Positions 43,378 to 52,439 of a stretch of 64,000 bases of DNA are shown one piece after another. The stretch spans positions 1 through 64,000 of the forward strand of contig JBGCGA010000012.1 in assembly GCA_045110285.1 (NCBI GenBank). Direction: 5' to 3'. The number at the start of each line of letters is the position of its first letter. The stretch's first letter is position 1. Origin of the DNA: Putridiphycobacter sp045110285 (GTDB lineage Bacteria; Bacteroidota; Bacteroidia; Flavobacteriales_D; Crocinitomicaceae). Below the pieces are notes generated by a model, which made no database searches, was not told the DNA's origin, and saw only the letters and a program-made list of their open reading frames with translations. The position numbers and the translations under genes are program-made.

Positions 43378-45021
43378 ATGAAATGCCTTGCCATCACCTT
43401 TATCTTTCTGCCATTTTTCATCTTTCCATTCAGTAAAAACCTCCAAACAGAAATTGATAGTGTTACTGTGTTTACAACTGATGCCCAAATTAACAGAAGC
43501 AAGTATGTTGACCTAAAGAAAGGAGAAAACATATTGTACTTTAACAATTTAGAACTCGAACTACAGCCTAACAGCATTCAATTATCCGGTGCAAATAACA
43601 ATAAAAACATGACTGTTATCTCACATGACTTTTCGAAGACCTTAATTATAGTGCCTGGTCGCGAAAAACGATTAAAAAGCATAAACGATTCTCTATTTAC
43701 CATAAATCAAGAAATCAAACTACTGAACGGCAGAATTTCAAATCTCCAGCAAGAAAAAGGACTGGTACTATCACATGCCAAAATTAGTTATGAAAAGGAA
43801 CTCGATTATGTGAACATAGTAGAAAGTATGCTAGCTTATTATCGAAAAAGCACACTCAAAATAGACCTGCTCATATTAGATTTAGAAAAGAAAAGAGCCG
43901 CAAAAGCAATCTTAAAAAACAATCTGGAAGTTAAACTAAATGACAATTCTCTGCTACAGTACGAAGGTGTAATTGAGGCTAAAATTTATGCCAAACAAGC
44001 CGTTAAACAAAAGCTTCAACTGAGTTATTTGGTCTCTGGTGTTAGTTGGACGCCTTTTTATGACATTAAATCTACAGGCATAAATCAGCCCCTTCAAGTG
44101 TCTTGCAAAGCAACCATTCATCAAAACACAGGTATTAACTGGAAAAATATGTCACTGAAATTGTCGACTCGCAAGAAAACAGCACTAACTGCCATTCCAA
44201 TAGTACACCCATGGGTGCTCCACTTTCAAAATAGTTATAAACGTTACAGTCAAAACAATTTAATAATCGATCAACAAGCTATTTCTAATTCCCATATTCC
44301 GACCCAAAAAAGTGTAAACATTAATATGAATAATAATAATGTGCAACAGCAAAACAGCACAATCACAAACCAATACCTTAATACATTTAAAGCTGCTACC
44401 CATAAAATGATTAATAAAGAGTACCGTAGTAAAATCAAACATAGCATTTCCGGACAAGAAGGAGTAGCCGTAATGGAACTTGATAATTTTAAGATGCAAA
44501 CGAATTATAAATACTATGCAGTGCCAAAATATGACCAAAATGTTTATTTGGTAGCGGAAGTGGCAAGACATCAGCAATACGATTTAATACCGGCATTTGC
44601 TAATATATTTTTAGAAGGGATTTATGTCGGAAAACTATTCATTAATCCCGAAGCATTGGTTTCAAAACTAGATTTAATGCTTGGTAAAGACAATGACATT
44701 ATTGTTGACAGACGTAAAGTGGACCAGCTTTCCGACAAGCAGAGACGAATTATTGGCAATATTGAAAGAACTACCATTGAAATTGAATTACTTGTGAAAA
44801 ACAGAAAGAATACCAATGTAGATATTATCATTAAAGATCAAGTACCAATTTCAGGCCAAGAAGGCATAGTTGTAGATGTTTTAAAAACCTCAGGAGCCCA
44901 ATTAGACAGTGCCAGCGGCACCTTAACCTGGCAAAAATCACTGGCTCCTTCAAAATCTCAGAAGTACAGTATTAAATACGAAATAGAGCGACCAAAGAAT
45001 AAAAAACTAGCCAATTTCTAA
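43378..45021 (+). CDS. DUF4139 / mucoidy inhibitor MuiA-like exported protein
   Basis: 547 residues, signal peptide (to about residue 20). The N-terminal domain starts EIDSVTVFTTDAQINRSKYVDLKKGENILYFNNLE, then a coiled-coil stretch (LTINDSLFTINQEIKLLNGRISNLQQEK...LDLEKKRAAK), then the DUF4139 domain with LSYLVSGVSWTPFYDI. The C-terminal IIVDRRKVDQLSDKQRRIIGNIERTTIEIELLVKN is also typical. Members are envelope proteins of unknown role. Transcribed from its own promoter, with tandem repeats upstream. Confidence 0.85.
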   Translation: MKCLAITFIFLPFFIFPFSKNLQTEIDSVTVFTTDAQINRSKYVDLKKGENILYFNNLELELQPNSIQLSGANNNKNMTVISHDFSKTLIIVPGREKRLKSINDSLFTINQEIKLLNGRISNLQQEKGLVLSHAKISYEKELDYVNIVESMLAYYRKSTLKIDLLILDLEKKRAAKAILKNNLEVKLNDNSLLQYEGVIEAKIYAKQAVKQKLQLSYLVSGVSWTPFYDIKSTGINQPLQVSCKATIHQNTGINWKNMSLKLSTRKKTALTAIPIVHPWVLHFQNSYKRYSQNNLIIDQQAISNSHIPTQKSVNINMNNNNVQQQNSTITNQYLNTFKAATHKMINKEYRSKIKHSISGQEGVAVMELDNFKMQTNYKYYAVPKYDQNVYLVAEVARHQQYDLIPAFANIFLEGIYVGKLFINPEALVSKLDLMLGKDNDIIVDRRKVDQLSDKQRRIIGNIERTTIEIELLVKNRKNTNVDIIIKDQVPISGQEGIVVDVLKTSGAQLDSASGTLTWQKSLAPSKSQKYSIKYEIERPKNKKLANF

Positions 45022-45029
45022 TACGACTA

Positions 45030-45470
45030 TTAAAGGGTCATGCCACTTTTCTGGTATGGATACGCATTAAAAGTACCCGTAGCAATCGCGACAACATCAC
45101 CCGTTTTTTGATCTCTAATTTCCCCCTTGGCAATAATAATTCGCTTGCCTGCGGAAATTACTTCACCGAAACCAAGTAAAATATCACCTACCCCGGCAGG
45201 CTTTAAATAATTGATTTTAAATTCAACAGTCGACACTAAATTCATATTCTTAGAAGATTCAGTTAAGGCCGCTACACCAATAATACCGTCCATATAGCCA
45301 GCTAATATGCCACCATGCGCAGTGGTTGGTGTTGCTAAATGTTCAGCCTTTATCTCCATTTGATATTCAATTATCCCAGCTTCATAGTTTAGTAAAACCA
45401 TTCCATTAACATTGCCATACTGATTGGTTTCAGCATATTTAGCCATTAATATTTCAGTGAAATTCTCCAT
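45030..45470 (-). CDS. PaaI-type hotdog thioesterase
   Basis: 146 residues of the hotdog fold: LLNYEAGIIEYQMEIKAEHLATPTTAHGGILAGYMDGIIGVAAL, where the HGG and Asp of the active site are present, then INYLKPAGVGDILLGFGEVISAGKR. It probably hydrolyses an acyl- or phenylacetyl-CoA-type substrate. It starts at the last base of the mpl stop, so both are one transcription unit. Confidence 0.88.
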   Translation of the reverse strand: MENFTEILMAKYAETNQYGNVNGMVLLNYEAGIIEYQMEIKAEHLATPTTAHGGILAGYMDGIIGVAALTESSKNMNLVSTVEFKINYLKPAGVGDILLGFGEVISAGKRIIIAKGEIRDQKTGDVVAIATGTFNAYPYQKSGMTL

Positions 45471-46825
45471 TACTTTTGAATTATTTTTTGCGCAAACTCA
45501 TTTAAATCAATACCATCAAAATTACCAGAACTCATTAACAGTAAATTAGTCTCGGCCCTTACTTCGTTTTCTAGACGTTTAAACAGTTCTACTGAATCTG
45601 TAAATACAGTGACATTTTCCGATTGAAAGCCAGCTGAAACATCTGCTTCAGTGATAGGCTCTAATTTTTTATGCGCCACTACTTCTGGACTAAAATAAAC
45701 ATAGGCCTTGTCTGCCGCCGCCATAGCATTTTTATATTGTGGTAAAAAATCCTTTTTTAACGACGAAAAAGTATGCAACTCCATACAAGCTATTAAGTCC
45801 CTATCTTTAAATTGACTTTTTACGGCTTTTGTAGTCGCTTTCAATTTTGAAGGGGAATGCGCAAAATCTTTAAATACCTTGGTGTTTTCATTCTCTCCTA
45901 TGGTTTCCAATCTTTTTGCTGCTCCTGTAAAGGATTGTACTGCGGTTAAAAAATCATGGTCAGACACGCCAATCTGATTCAAAACCAAACGTGCGCCATT
46001 TAAATTCTGTAAATTATGTTCACCAAAAATGGCCAATGGATAATCTTCTCCGCCAAAGTGAATGGTGGTGGTATTATCAACTATTGAATAATCAAATGTA
46101 TCGTAAGGAATAGCATTGACATGGTTTGACTGATTAGCAATATCCACCAATATTTCATCTCCTTGATAATAAATTAAGCTGCCATCCGGCTGAATGTCTT
46201 TGGCAAAAATTCCAAATTGTTCTACATAGTTTTCGAATGTTGGAAACACATTAATATGGTCCCAAGCCACACCACTTAATAGGGCAACATGTGGCTTATA
46301 CCAATGAAATTTTGGCCTTAAATCGAGCGGTGACGATAAATATTCGTCTCCTTCTATCACCATATAAGGTGCATCTGAAAATTGCACCATGCAGTCGAAG
46401 CCATCTAGCAATGCGCCTACCAAATAGTCAGTTTTAATATTTAATTGCTGCATCACATGCAAAATCATGCTGGTAATGGTCGTTTTACCATGACTTCCGC
46501 CAATTACAATGCGCTTTTGATCCTTACTTTTCTCAAATACAAATTCAGGATAAGAATAAATTTTAAGACCTTGTTTTTGCGCCGACAGTAATTCAGGATT
46601 GTCTATTCTTGCATGCATTCCTAGTATTATAGCATCTAAATCAGGTGAAATTCTTGCTGCATCCCAGCCCATTTTATCAGGTAAAATTCCGTTTGCGGCC
46701 AGTCTACTTTTAGAGGGTTCAAAAATCTCATCATCAGACCCGGTCACCTCTGCTCCACTCCGCTTTAAAGCTATTGCCAAATTGTGCATGGCACTTCCTC
46801 CTACTGCAATAAAATGTACTCTCAT
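45470..46825 (-). CDS. mpl: UDP-N-acetylmuramate:L-alanyl-gamma-D-glutamyl-meso-diaminopimelate ligase
   Basis: A 451-residue Mur ligase that reuses the tripeptide from recycled peptidoglycan. N-terminal RVHFIAVGGSAMHNLAIAL, ATP loop GGSHGKTTITSM (about 106-117), EGDEYLSS, the central VAWDHINVFPTFENY and the C-terminal FKDFAHSPSKLKATTKAV are visible. The HGKTT and AHSP forms separate it from MurC. DAP-type cell wall is implied, in line with lysA. Cytoplasmic. Confidence 0.93.
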   Translation of the reverse strand: MRVHFIAVGGSAMHNLAIALKRSGAEVTGSDDEIFEPSKSRLAANGILPDKMGWDAARISPDLDAIILGMHARIDNPELLSAQKQGLKIYSYPEFVFEKSKDQKRIVIGGSHGKTTITSMILHVMQQLNIKTDYLVGALLDGFDCMVQFSDAPYMVIEGDEYLSSPLDLRPKFHWYKPHVALLSGVAWDHINVFPTFENYVEQFGIFAKDIQPDGSLIYYQGDEILVDIANQSNHVNAIPYDTFDYSIVDNTTTIHFGGEDYPLAIFGEHNLQNLNGARLVLNQIGVSDHDFLTAVQSFTGAAKRLETIGENENTKVFKDFAHSPSKLKATTKAVKSQFKDRDLIACMELHTFSSLKKDFLPQYKNAMAAADKAYVYFSPEVVAHKKLEPITEADVSAGFQSENVTVFTDSVELFKRLENEVRAETNLLLMSSGNFDGIDLNEFAQKIIQK

Positions 46826-47001
46826 TTCTACTATTTTCCCCGAAGTTCATTAAAATAAGGATTTGAATAGAATGGCCTCATTTTATTTTTTCACATTTCA
46901 TTCTTAGTCAATCTCCTCAAACAATGTTTATGATGGCATAAATTGAGGCAGTACCTTACTATTCTCGACATTTTTTTGCATATTTGACAAAAGATTTTCT
47001 T

Positions 47002-47853
47002 ATGAAATTATATCCCATTAATACGGGTGATTTTAAATTAGATGGTGGAGCCATGTTTGGCGTTGTACCTAAATCATTGTGGTCAAGAACAAATAGGCCA
47101 GACGAAAACAACATGTGCTCGTGGAGTATGCGCTGTATGCTTATTGAAGATGGCGACAGATTAATGTTAATTGATACCGGAATTGGTGATAAGCAAACTG
47201 AAAAGTTTTTTAGTTATTACTACTTATTTGGGGACTATAGTTTACGAAGAAGTATTGAGGCATTAGGATTTACCTTGGATGACATTACGGACGTGTTTTT
47301 AACACATTTACATTTCGACCATTGCGGTGGAGCGATTGCCAGAAATAATGATGGACAGTTTAGACCGTTCTTCAAAAATGCTACTTATTGGAGTAACGAA
47401 AAGCACTGGAAATGGGCTACAGAACCTAATCAGAGAGAGAAAGCGTCATTTTTAAGCGAAAATATATTGCCAATTCAAGAAAGTGGACAACTGAAATTCA
47501 TCAACCGAGTTGGTGATTTTACAGAAAATATATTCCCGAATATTGATTGCTTGTTTGTAGATGGTCATACTGAAAGTCAGATGATTCCGCATATCAATTA
47601 CAAAGGAAAAACCATTGTGTTTATGGCTGATCTTTTGCCAAGTGTAGGACATATTCCTTTGCCATATGTTATGGGTTATGATACACGACCGCTTTTAACT
47701 TTAACAGAAAAAGAAAAATTCTTAAGTCATGCAGCCACTTCTGAGTTTATACTATACTTAGAACACGATTTCGAGAATGAATGCTGTACACTAAAACATA
47801 CTGAAAAGGGGGTCCGCTTAGACCAAACATTTAATTTAAGCGAGGCATTTTAA
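47002..47853 (+). CDS. MBL-fold metallohydrolase
   Basis: 283 residues from the ATG at 47002 (a TTG at 46984 would add six residues). The zinc motif HLHFDHCGG, the following LFVDGHTESQM and YLEHDFENE ending fit the lactonase/phosphodiesterase-type metallo-beta-lactamase fold. Substrate unknown; N-acyl homoserine lactonase cannot be claimed from motifs alone. Its stop is 16 nt before the large HU/SPOR gene. Confidence 0.9.
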   Translation: MKLYPINTGDFKLDGGAMFGVVPKSLWSRTNRPDENNMCSWSMRCMLIEDGDRLMLIDTGIGDKQTEKFFSYYYLFGDYSLRRSIEALGFTLDDITDVFLTHLHFDHCGGAIARNNDGQFRPFFKNATYWSNEKHWKWATEPNQREKASFLSENILPIQESGQLKFINRVGDFTENIFPNIDCLFVDGHTESQMIPHINYKGKTIVFMADLLPSVGHIPLPYVMGYDTRPLLTLTEKEKFLSHAATSEFILYLEHDFENECCTLKHTEKGVRLDQTFNLSEAF

Positions 47854-47869
47854 CTGCAAATTATAACCT

Positions 47870-50101
47870 ATGAATAAATACTTAATTGAAATACTAAAGA
47901 ATCATAGTTCACTTATTCTTCCTGGAATTGGTGCCTTAATGGTTACAAATAAAAAAACAGGTGAAATTAAATTCAATCCTCACCTTACTTTTAATGATGG
48001 AGCTTTAGCAAATTTTATTGCAGCTGAGGAGAACATAGATAAAACTGAAGCACAAAATAAAATAGCAAAATTTACAAGTGAAATAAAAGCTGCCATCAAC
48101 AAAGGGGAAACCTATGATATTTTTCAATTTGGTACAATTTTCAAAAATGATAACGGCGAAACTGCTTTTAAGATGGCAAAAGATTCCAAAGAATCAACGC
48201 TAGATAAAACTCTAGGAAAAGCAAAAAAATCAGAAGATGCTGTGACCGATAAAACTAGAAAGGCTGCTAAAACAACCAAAAACAAAGCAGGTAAGGCGGT
48301 TAAGGAAAGTGCCAAACTTGCTGGTGAGATTGATAATAATACTGGTAAGGCAAAAGATAAAGTCAGTAATGTTTTAAAAGACTCTTCAAAAATTACCCGC
48401 AAAACAGCAGATAAAACTGCTGATGTTGCCAAAGCAGCAAAAGGTAAGGCAAGCGATATAGTAAAAGGAGCGAGGAAAAGTGCCGACAAAGCCAGTAATA
48501 TTGCTGGAGATGCTGTAGACAAAGTTGGTGAAGTTGCTGGAGCAGCAAAAGATAAAACAGCAGATGCGTTGAAGAAAACTGGAGAACTAATCAATAGATC
48601 TGCAAAAAAAGCCGGAGACACTGCAAAGTCTGCTAGTGATTCTGCCGGTAAAACTATAGTGAAAGGAGCTTCTGCAGTTAAAAATGTAGCTGATAAAACT
48701 GTGGAAACTGCCAAAACTGGCGCTGATAAAACAGTCGCTGCGACACGTGCTGCAGTTGATAAATCTAAAGAAACTGTTGCAAAAGTTACTGATTCCCTAA
48801 AGGAAGCCAAAAACACTTATATTCCGCCAGTTGATAAAGAGAAATTACCGGATGTTCCAAAAATAGTAGCAGGTGCTGAAAGTAACACAACTAAAACAGT
48901 TGAAAAAGTAACTAAAAAAACAACAGAAACAGTAACTGCCACAGCTGAATATGTTGAAAAGAAAAGAAGAAGATGGTGGCCAGTGATTTTACTATTATTA
49001 CTAGTAGGCCTTGCAATTACGGCCTACTTTTTCAGAGATAAAATAAAGTCCTTTTTAGGGTGGGATGATCATTCCAAAATAGAAAACGTTAATAATTATC
49101 CAGATGCGGATGAAGATGGAATTCCAGACTTTGCAGATGTTGATTTGACAAAAGGGGCTGATGCAGATGGTGACGGAATTGATGATGCTGCGGATTTAGA
49201 TTATACAAAAGGCAAAGATACTGATGGAGATGGAATTGATGATGCCTTTGCAGCAGCTGCAATGGCTGTGGATTCGGAGGAAGAAATTGATCCAATGGCA
49301 ATGGCAGACGAAGACGGTGATGGTATTCCAGACTATGCCGACATTAACTTAACAGAAGGCGTAGATGCCAATAATAATGGCGTTGATGATAAATATGATG
49401 CCGCCATTACCATGGGAGCTGATGGCAATAAAGATTGCATTGACGACAGTCTGGCCAATATCAAATTACTAAATCACTTTAAAAGTAAATTGGCAGATGC
49501 GGATGCGGATGAAATTCCGGATTATGCGGATGCTGATTTAACCGGAGGAAAAGATGTAAATAAAAATGGAATTGATGATGCATTTGAATCTGTAAACCAT
49601 GATGCAAATGGAGACGGATTAAATGATTCTATGTTGGTGGAAATGGCCCTTGGACAATCAAACATGGGTGAAGATGCAAGTTCTGAAATGGAAACTGGTT
49701 CTGAGTATGAAACTGAAGAAATGGCGAGTGAGGAAGATGCAGATGATAAAGGTATAAATGGTGAAGTTTCTGCAGAAGAAAATGAAGTGGAACCACAAAT
49801 GGTTGAAGAAATTGAAGAGGCTCCAAAACAGGAAGCAACTCCCTCACCAGTTCAACAATCAAACTCCGACTATTCTGCTACTGGAAATTACCATGCCATT
49901 GGAGCTGCATTTGCTGAAAAGAGCAATGCAGAGCGATACACAACTGACATGGCAAGCAAAGGATTTGGAGCTTCAATAATTGGGAGGTTTGATGGTTTAT
50001 ATTTAGTATCACTTAAGCAATACAGCAATTTAGGAGATGCAAAATCTGATCTTTCTAACATGAGGAACACTTCTAGCAGTGCTTGGATATTTAAACACTA
50101 A
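47870..50101 (+). CDS. HU-CCDC81 / Lys-Ala-rich / TM / TSP3 / SPOR protein
   Basis: A 743-residue single-pass membrane protein. Residues 1-100 are an HU-like (CCDC81-type) domain (MNKYLIEILKNHSSLILPGIGALMVTN...IFQFGTIFKND). Residues about 105-350 are repetitive and rich in Lys, Ala, Asp and Thr in heptad-like units (DKTADVAKAAKGKASD) with LEA/apolipoprotein-like amphipathic helices. One transmembrane helix is at about 370-388. Residues 405-585 hold thrombospondin type 3-like calcium repeats (DADEDGIPDFADVDL, DTDGDGIDD). An acidic stretch follows and the last 75 residues are a SPOR domain (YHAIGAAFAEKSNAERY). The HU end would be cytoplasmic and the SPOR end periplasmic. HU-CCDC81/SPOR proteins are known in Bacteroidota; the large middle parts are unusual. 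Confidence 0.88.
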   Translation: MNKYLIEILKNHSSLILPGIGALMVTNKKTGEIKFNPHLTFNDGALANFIAAEENIDKTEAQNKIAKFTSEIKAAINKGETYDIFQFGTIFKNDNGETAFKMAKDSKESTLDKTLGKAKKSEDAVTDKTRKAAKTTKNKAGKAVKESAKLAGEIDNNTGKAKDKVSNVLKDSSKITRKTADKTADVAKAAKGKASDIVKGARKSADKASNIAGDAVDKVGEVAGAAKDKTADALKKTGELINRSAKKAGDTAKSASDSAGKTIVKGASAVKNVADKTVETAKTGADKTVAATRAAVDKSKETVAKVTDSLKEAKNTYIPPVDKEKLPDVPKIVAGAESNTTKTVEKVTKKTTETVTATAEYVEKKRRRWWPVILLLLLVGLAITAYFFRDKIKSFLGWDDHSKIENVNNYPDADEDGIPDFADVDLTKGADADGDGIDDAADLDYTKGKDTDGDGIDDAFAAAAMAVDSEEEIDPMAMADEDGDGIPDYADINLTEGVDANNNGVDDKYDAAITMGADGNKDCIDDSLANIKLLNHFKSKLADADADEIPDYADADLTGGKDVNKNGIDDAFESVNHDANGDGLNDSMLVEMALGQSNMGEDASSEMETGSEYETEEMASEEDADDKGINGEVSAEENEVEPQMVEEIEEAPKQEATPSPVQQSNSDYSATGNYHAIGAAFAEKSNAERYTTDMASKGFGASIIGRFDGLYLVSLKQYSNLGDAKSDLSNMRNTSSSAWIFKH

Positions 50102-50125
50102 TATTGTATATATTACAGTAGTTAG

Positions 50126-50154
50126 AGCCTGAATTATATATTCAGGCTTTTTTT
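50126..50154 (+). terminator. Terminator after the HU/SPOR gene
   Basis: AGCCTGAAT (50126-50134) / ATTCAGGCT (50140-50148), loop TATAT, then a T-run. Confidence 0.9.
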
Positions 50155-50367
50155 GTAGTCCAATTTGGAGCGATTAGTCTATCACGTTTTGTTAAAAAAT
50201 TCTAAAGAGCTGGCCATTATGAAGCTCAATCTAAAGACATAAAATTCATGATACATTTGCTGTATCTGCCTTCCAATACAAATGATAAATATATTTTATG
50301 CTTTATATAATTAAAATAAATAAAAACTTATGTTAATGAGTCCGTATTTTTGAAAAAAAAACTCATT

Positions 50368-51138
50368 ATGAAAAAGCAAATCTCATTAATTTTAGTTTCA
50401 GCATTAGTTCTTAGTAGTTGTGTTATTATTCGACCTGGCGAGGTAGGGATTAAACAAAGTATTGGAAAATTAGACGATAAAGCAACAACTGAAGGTTCAA
50501 TTTGGTACAACCCATTTGTAAGCAAAGTTTTAAAGCTGTCAATCAGAACCAACAACCTCGAACTAGCACTTAGTCTTCCAAGTAAAGAAGGCCTTAGTAT
50601 TCAATCACAAATTTCAATTTTATACAAACTAGACCAAGATAAAGTAACAGAAGTGATCCGTTCACTTGGTCTAAGATATGAAACTATCATTGCAAATATT
50701 TTCAGGTCAGCTTCAGCTGATGTTTGTGCTCAATTTTTTGCAAAAGACATGCACTCGGGAATGAGAACAATTATTGAGGAGAAAATTAGAGAAAAAATGG
50801 CAGAAACACTATCAAAACAAGGTATTATTATAGAAAATGTTTTAATGAAAAGCATACAATTACCTGCTGGCTTAGCTAGTTCAATTGAGCAAAAACTTCA
50901 AGCAGAACAAAATGTGATGCGAATGGAATTTTTACTACAACAAGAAAAACTAGAAGCCGATAGAAAAATAATTGAAGCAACAGGATCAAAAGATGCTCAG
51001 ATTATTCTTTCTGAAGGTTTAACAGAAGAAATAATTAAAATGAGAAGTATTGAAGCTTTTGAAGCACTATCAAATTCTCCAAACTCTAAAGTGATTATTA
51101 CAAGCGGAAAAGTACCAATGTTAGTTGAAGGTGAATAA
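50368..51138 (+). CDS. SPFH/prohibitin-like lipoprotein
   Basis: 256 residues from ATG 50368; an in-frame TTG at 50350 is less likely. A lipoprotein signal ends in lipobox LSSC (Cys18), followed directly by VIIRPGEVGIKQSIGKL, the usual opening of an SPFH domain. The domain (about 20-190: QSQISILYKLDQDKVTEVIRSLG..YETIIANIFRSASADV, EKIREKMAETLSKQGIIIENVLMKSI) is followed by a coiled coil (IEQKLQAEQNVMRMEFLLQQEKLEADRK). SPFH proteins form membrane scaffolds; the lipid anchor replaces the usual transmembrane helix. Confidence 0.87.
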   Translation: MKKQISLILVSALVLSSCVIIRPGEVGIKQSIGKLDDKATTEGSIWYNPFVSKVLKLSIRTNNLELALSLPSKEGLSIQSQISILYKLDQDKVTEVIRSLGLRYETIIANIFRSASADVCAQFFAKDMHSGMRTIIEEKIREKMAETLSKQGIIIENVLMKSIQLPAGLASSIEQKLQAEQNVMRMEFLLQQEKLEADRKIIEATGSKDAQIILSEGLTEEIIKMRSIEAFEALSNSPNSKVIITSGKVPMLVEGE

Positions 51139-51167
51139 TTTTCATAGTGATCTTTAATTAGCAATTA

Positions 51168-51198
51168 AAGTCCACCTTTTACGGTGGACTTTTTTTTA
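51168..51198 (+). terminator. Terminator after the SPFH gene
   Basis: AAGTCCACC (51168-51176) / GGTGGACTT (51183-51191), loop TTTTAC, then a T-run to 51197. Confidence 0.9.
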
Positions 51199-51204
51199 TC
51201 TTTG
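51197..51204 (+). promoter_or_regulatory. -7 promoter box of the sulfurtransferase gene
   Basis: TATCTTTG, at the end of the terminator T-run, 4 nt before the ATG; a leaderless transcript is implied. Confidence 0.45.
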
Positions 51205-51208
51205 AAAC

Positions 51209-52042
51209 ATGAAGCATCCCTCCTCACCTATCGTTTCAGCCCAATGGTTATATGAAAATATAAATCACCCTAATATTATTGTTTTGGATGCCTCAATCTA
51301 TGCAGATCATTCTAAAAAGTTCATTGAGTTTCAAGACTCCATCCCTGGTACTTTATTTATTGACTTGCGAAAAGACTTTGTAGACACTACTAATGAATTA
51401 CCAAATGCATTTCCCTCGGAAGAGCAGTTCGAAAAGAACTGTCAAAAGATGGGAATAAAAAATGAAAATACTGTTATAATTTATGACAATAGAGGGATAT
51501 ACACTAGTCCTAGAGCCTGGTATCTTTTTAAAAGCATGGGACATCAAAACGTATTTGTTTTAAATGGAGGACTACCTGCTTATAAAGCACAAGGATTTAT
51601 TCTTGATTCACTTAAAACAAAAAGTGAGAAGCAATCTAACTATAAATCCGCCTTTAATCCGTCGACAGTTAAATCGTATAATCAAATCGTAGAATTATTA
51701 TCCGATCGACATTATTGCATTATTGATGCTAGATCTTCTGGAAGGTTTACTGGAAATGAAGCAGAACCAAGACCTGAAATCAAAAGCGGATGCATTAAAA
51801 ATAGTATCAATTTACCATATGTAAAAGTTTTAAAAAATGGATTTTACCGATCTAAAGATGAATTAAATGAGCTTATTAGTTCCCTTAATATTCACAACAA
51901 AGAACTAATTTTTTCATGCGGCTCTGGCATTACTGCATGTATTATATTGTTGGCGGCAGAAATAGTAAATGACAATCCCAAGTCACTTTTCGACGGATCA
52001 TGGACCGAATGGGCCACAAGACAAAAACTATTTAAAGCATAA
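51209..52042 (+). CDS. sseA: 3-mercaptopyruvate/thiosulfate sulfurtransferase
   Basis: 277 residues with two rhodanese domains. The first (about 1-140; LDASIY...DSIPGTLFIDLRKDF) is inactive. The second holds the catalytic Cys237 in FSCGSGITA, the SseA-type loop CGSGxTA that prefers mercaptopyruvate. It also has DARSSGRFTGNEAEPRPEIKSGCIKNSINLPY, typical of two-domain enzymes. It moves sulfur to cyanide or a thiol acceptor. Single gene between two terminators. Confidence 0.92.
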   Translation: MKHPSSPIVSAQWLYENINHPNIIVLDASIYADHSKKFIEFQDSIPGTLFIDLRKDFVDTTNELPNAFPSEEQFEKNCQKMGIKNENTVIIYDNRGIYTSPRAWYLFKSMGHQNVFVLNGGLPAYKAQGFILDSLKTKSEKQSNYKSAFNPSTVKSYNQIVELLSDRHYCIIDARSSGRFTGNEAEPRPEIKSGCIKNSINLPYVKVLKNGFYRSKDELNELISSLNIHNKELIFSCGSGITACIILLAAEIVNDNPKSLFDGSWTEWATRQKLFKA

Positions 52043-52043
52043 A

Positions 52044-52073
52044 AAAATCCTACTAGTAAACTAGTAGGATTTT
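52044..52073. terminator. Bidirectional terminator
   Basis: Perfect 14-bp stem AAAATCCTACTAGT (52044-52057) / its complement (52060-52073), 2-nt spacer, with A-run and T-run flanks; it serves the sulfurtransferase gene and the convergent small protein. Confidence 0.9.
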
Positions 52074-52097
52074 AAATCTATAATCAATTACTTACAA

Positions 52098-52328
52098 TTA
52101 CATTGTAGCGTTTGATGTTTCTTTTTTCGGAGCTACTTTCTCTGCTTTTGGAGCACATTTAGCATCTGACTTCTTTGCACAACATGCTTTTTTACTGCTA
52201 CATTTTGCTTTTTTTGTAGTTGTTGTAGTTGTTTTTGAAGTAATCTTCTTCTTATCATCCTGCGCTAAAGCAGTTGAGCTAGCTGCAACAAATGCAACAA
52301 GAGCTAGTGTCATTAATACTTTTTTCAT
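52098..52328 (-). CDS. Small exported Lys/Cys-rich protein
   Basis: 76 residues. A good signal peptide (MKKVLMTLALVAFVAASSTALAQ) is followed by DDKKK and a Thr run, then CSSKKACCAKKSDAKC with four cysteines and a Lys-rich tail. No known family recognised. It could bind metal ions or nucleic acid, or carry disulfides; none of these is shown. Flanked by the bidirectional terminator. Confidence 0.75.
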   Translation of the reverse strand: MKKVLMTLALVAFVAASSTALAQDDKKKITSKTTTTTTKKAKCSSKKACCAKKSDAKCAPKAEKVAPKKETSNATM

Positions 52329-52439
52329 CTTTTCTTCATTTAGTTTTGTTAAAAATAAGGATTTTATTCCTTCAAGGTTCTATTTTTAGACTTTTTTAGG
52401 ATACAATCCTTTCACAGTATTACAAGTATCGTTCCAAAC

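Noticed and set aside
48124..48816. A 230-codon minus-strand frame with alternating Ala/Leu/Ser
   Set aside because: It is the mirror of the Lys/Ala-rich repeat region of the HU/SPOR gene on the other strand.
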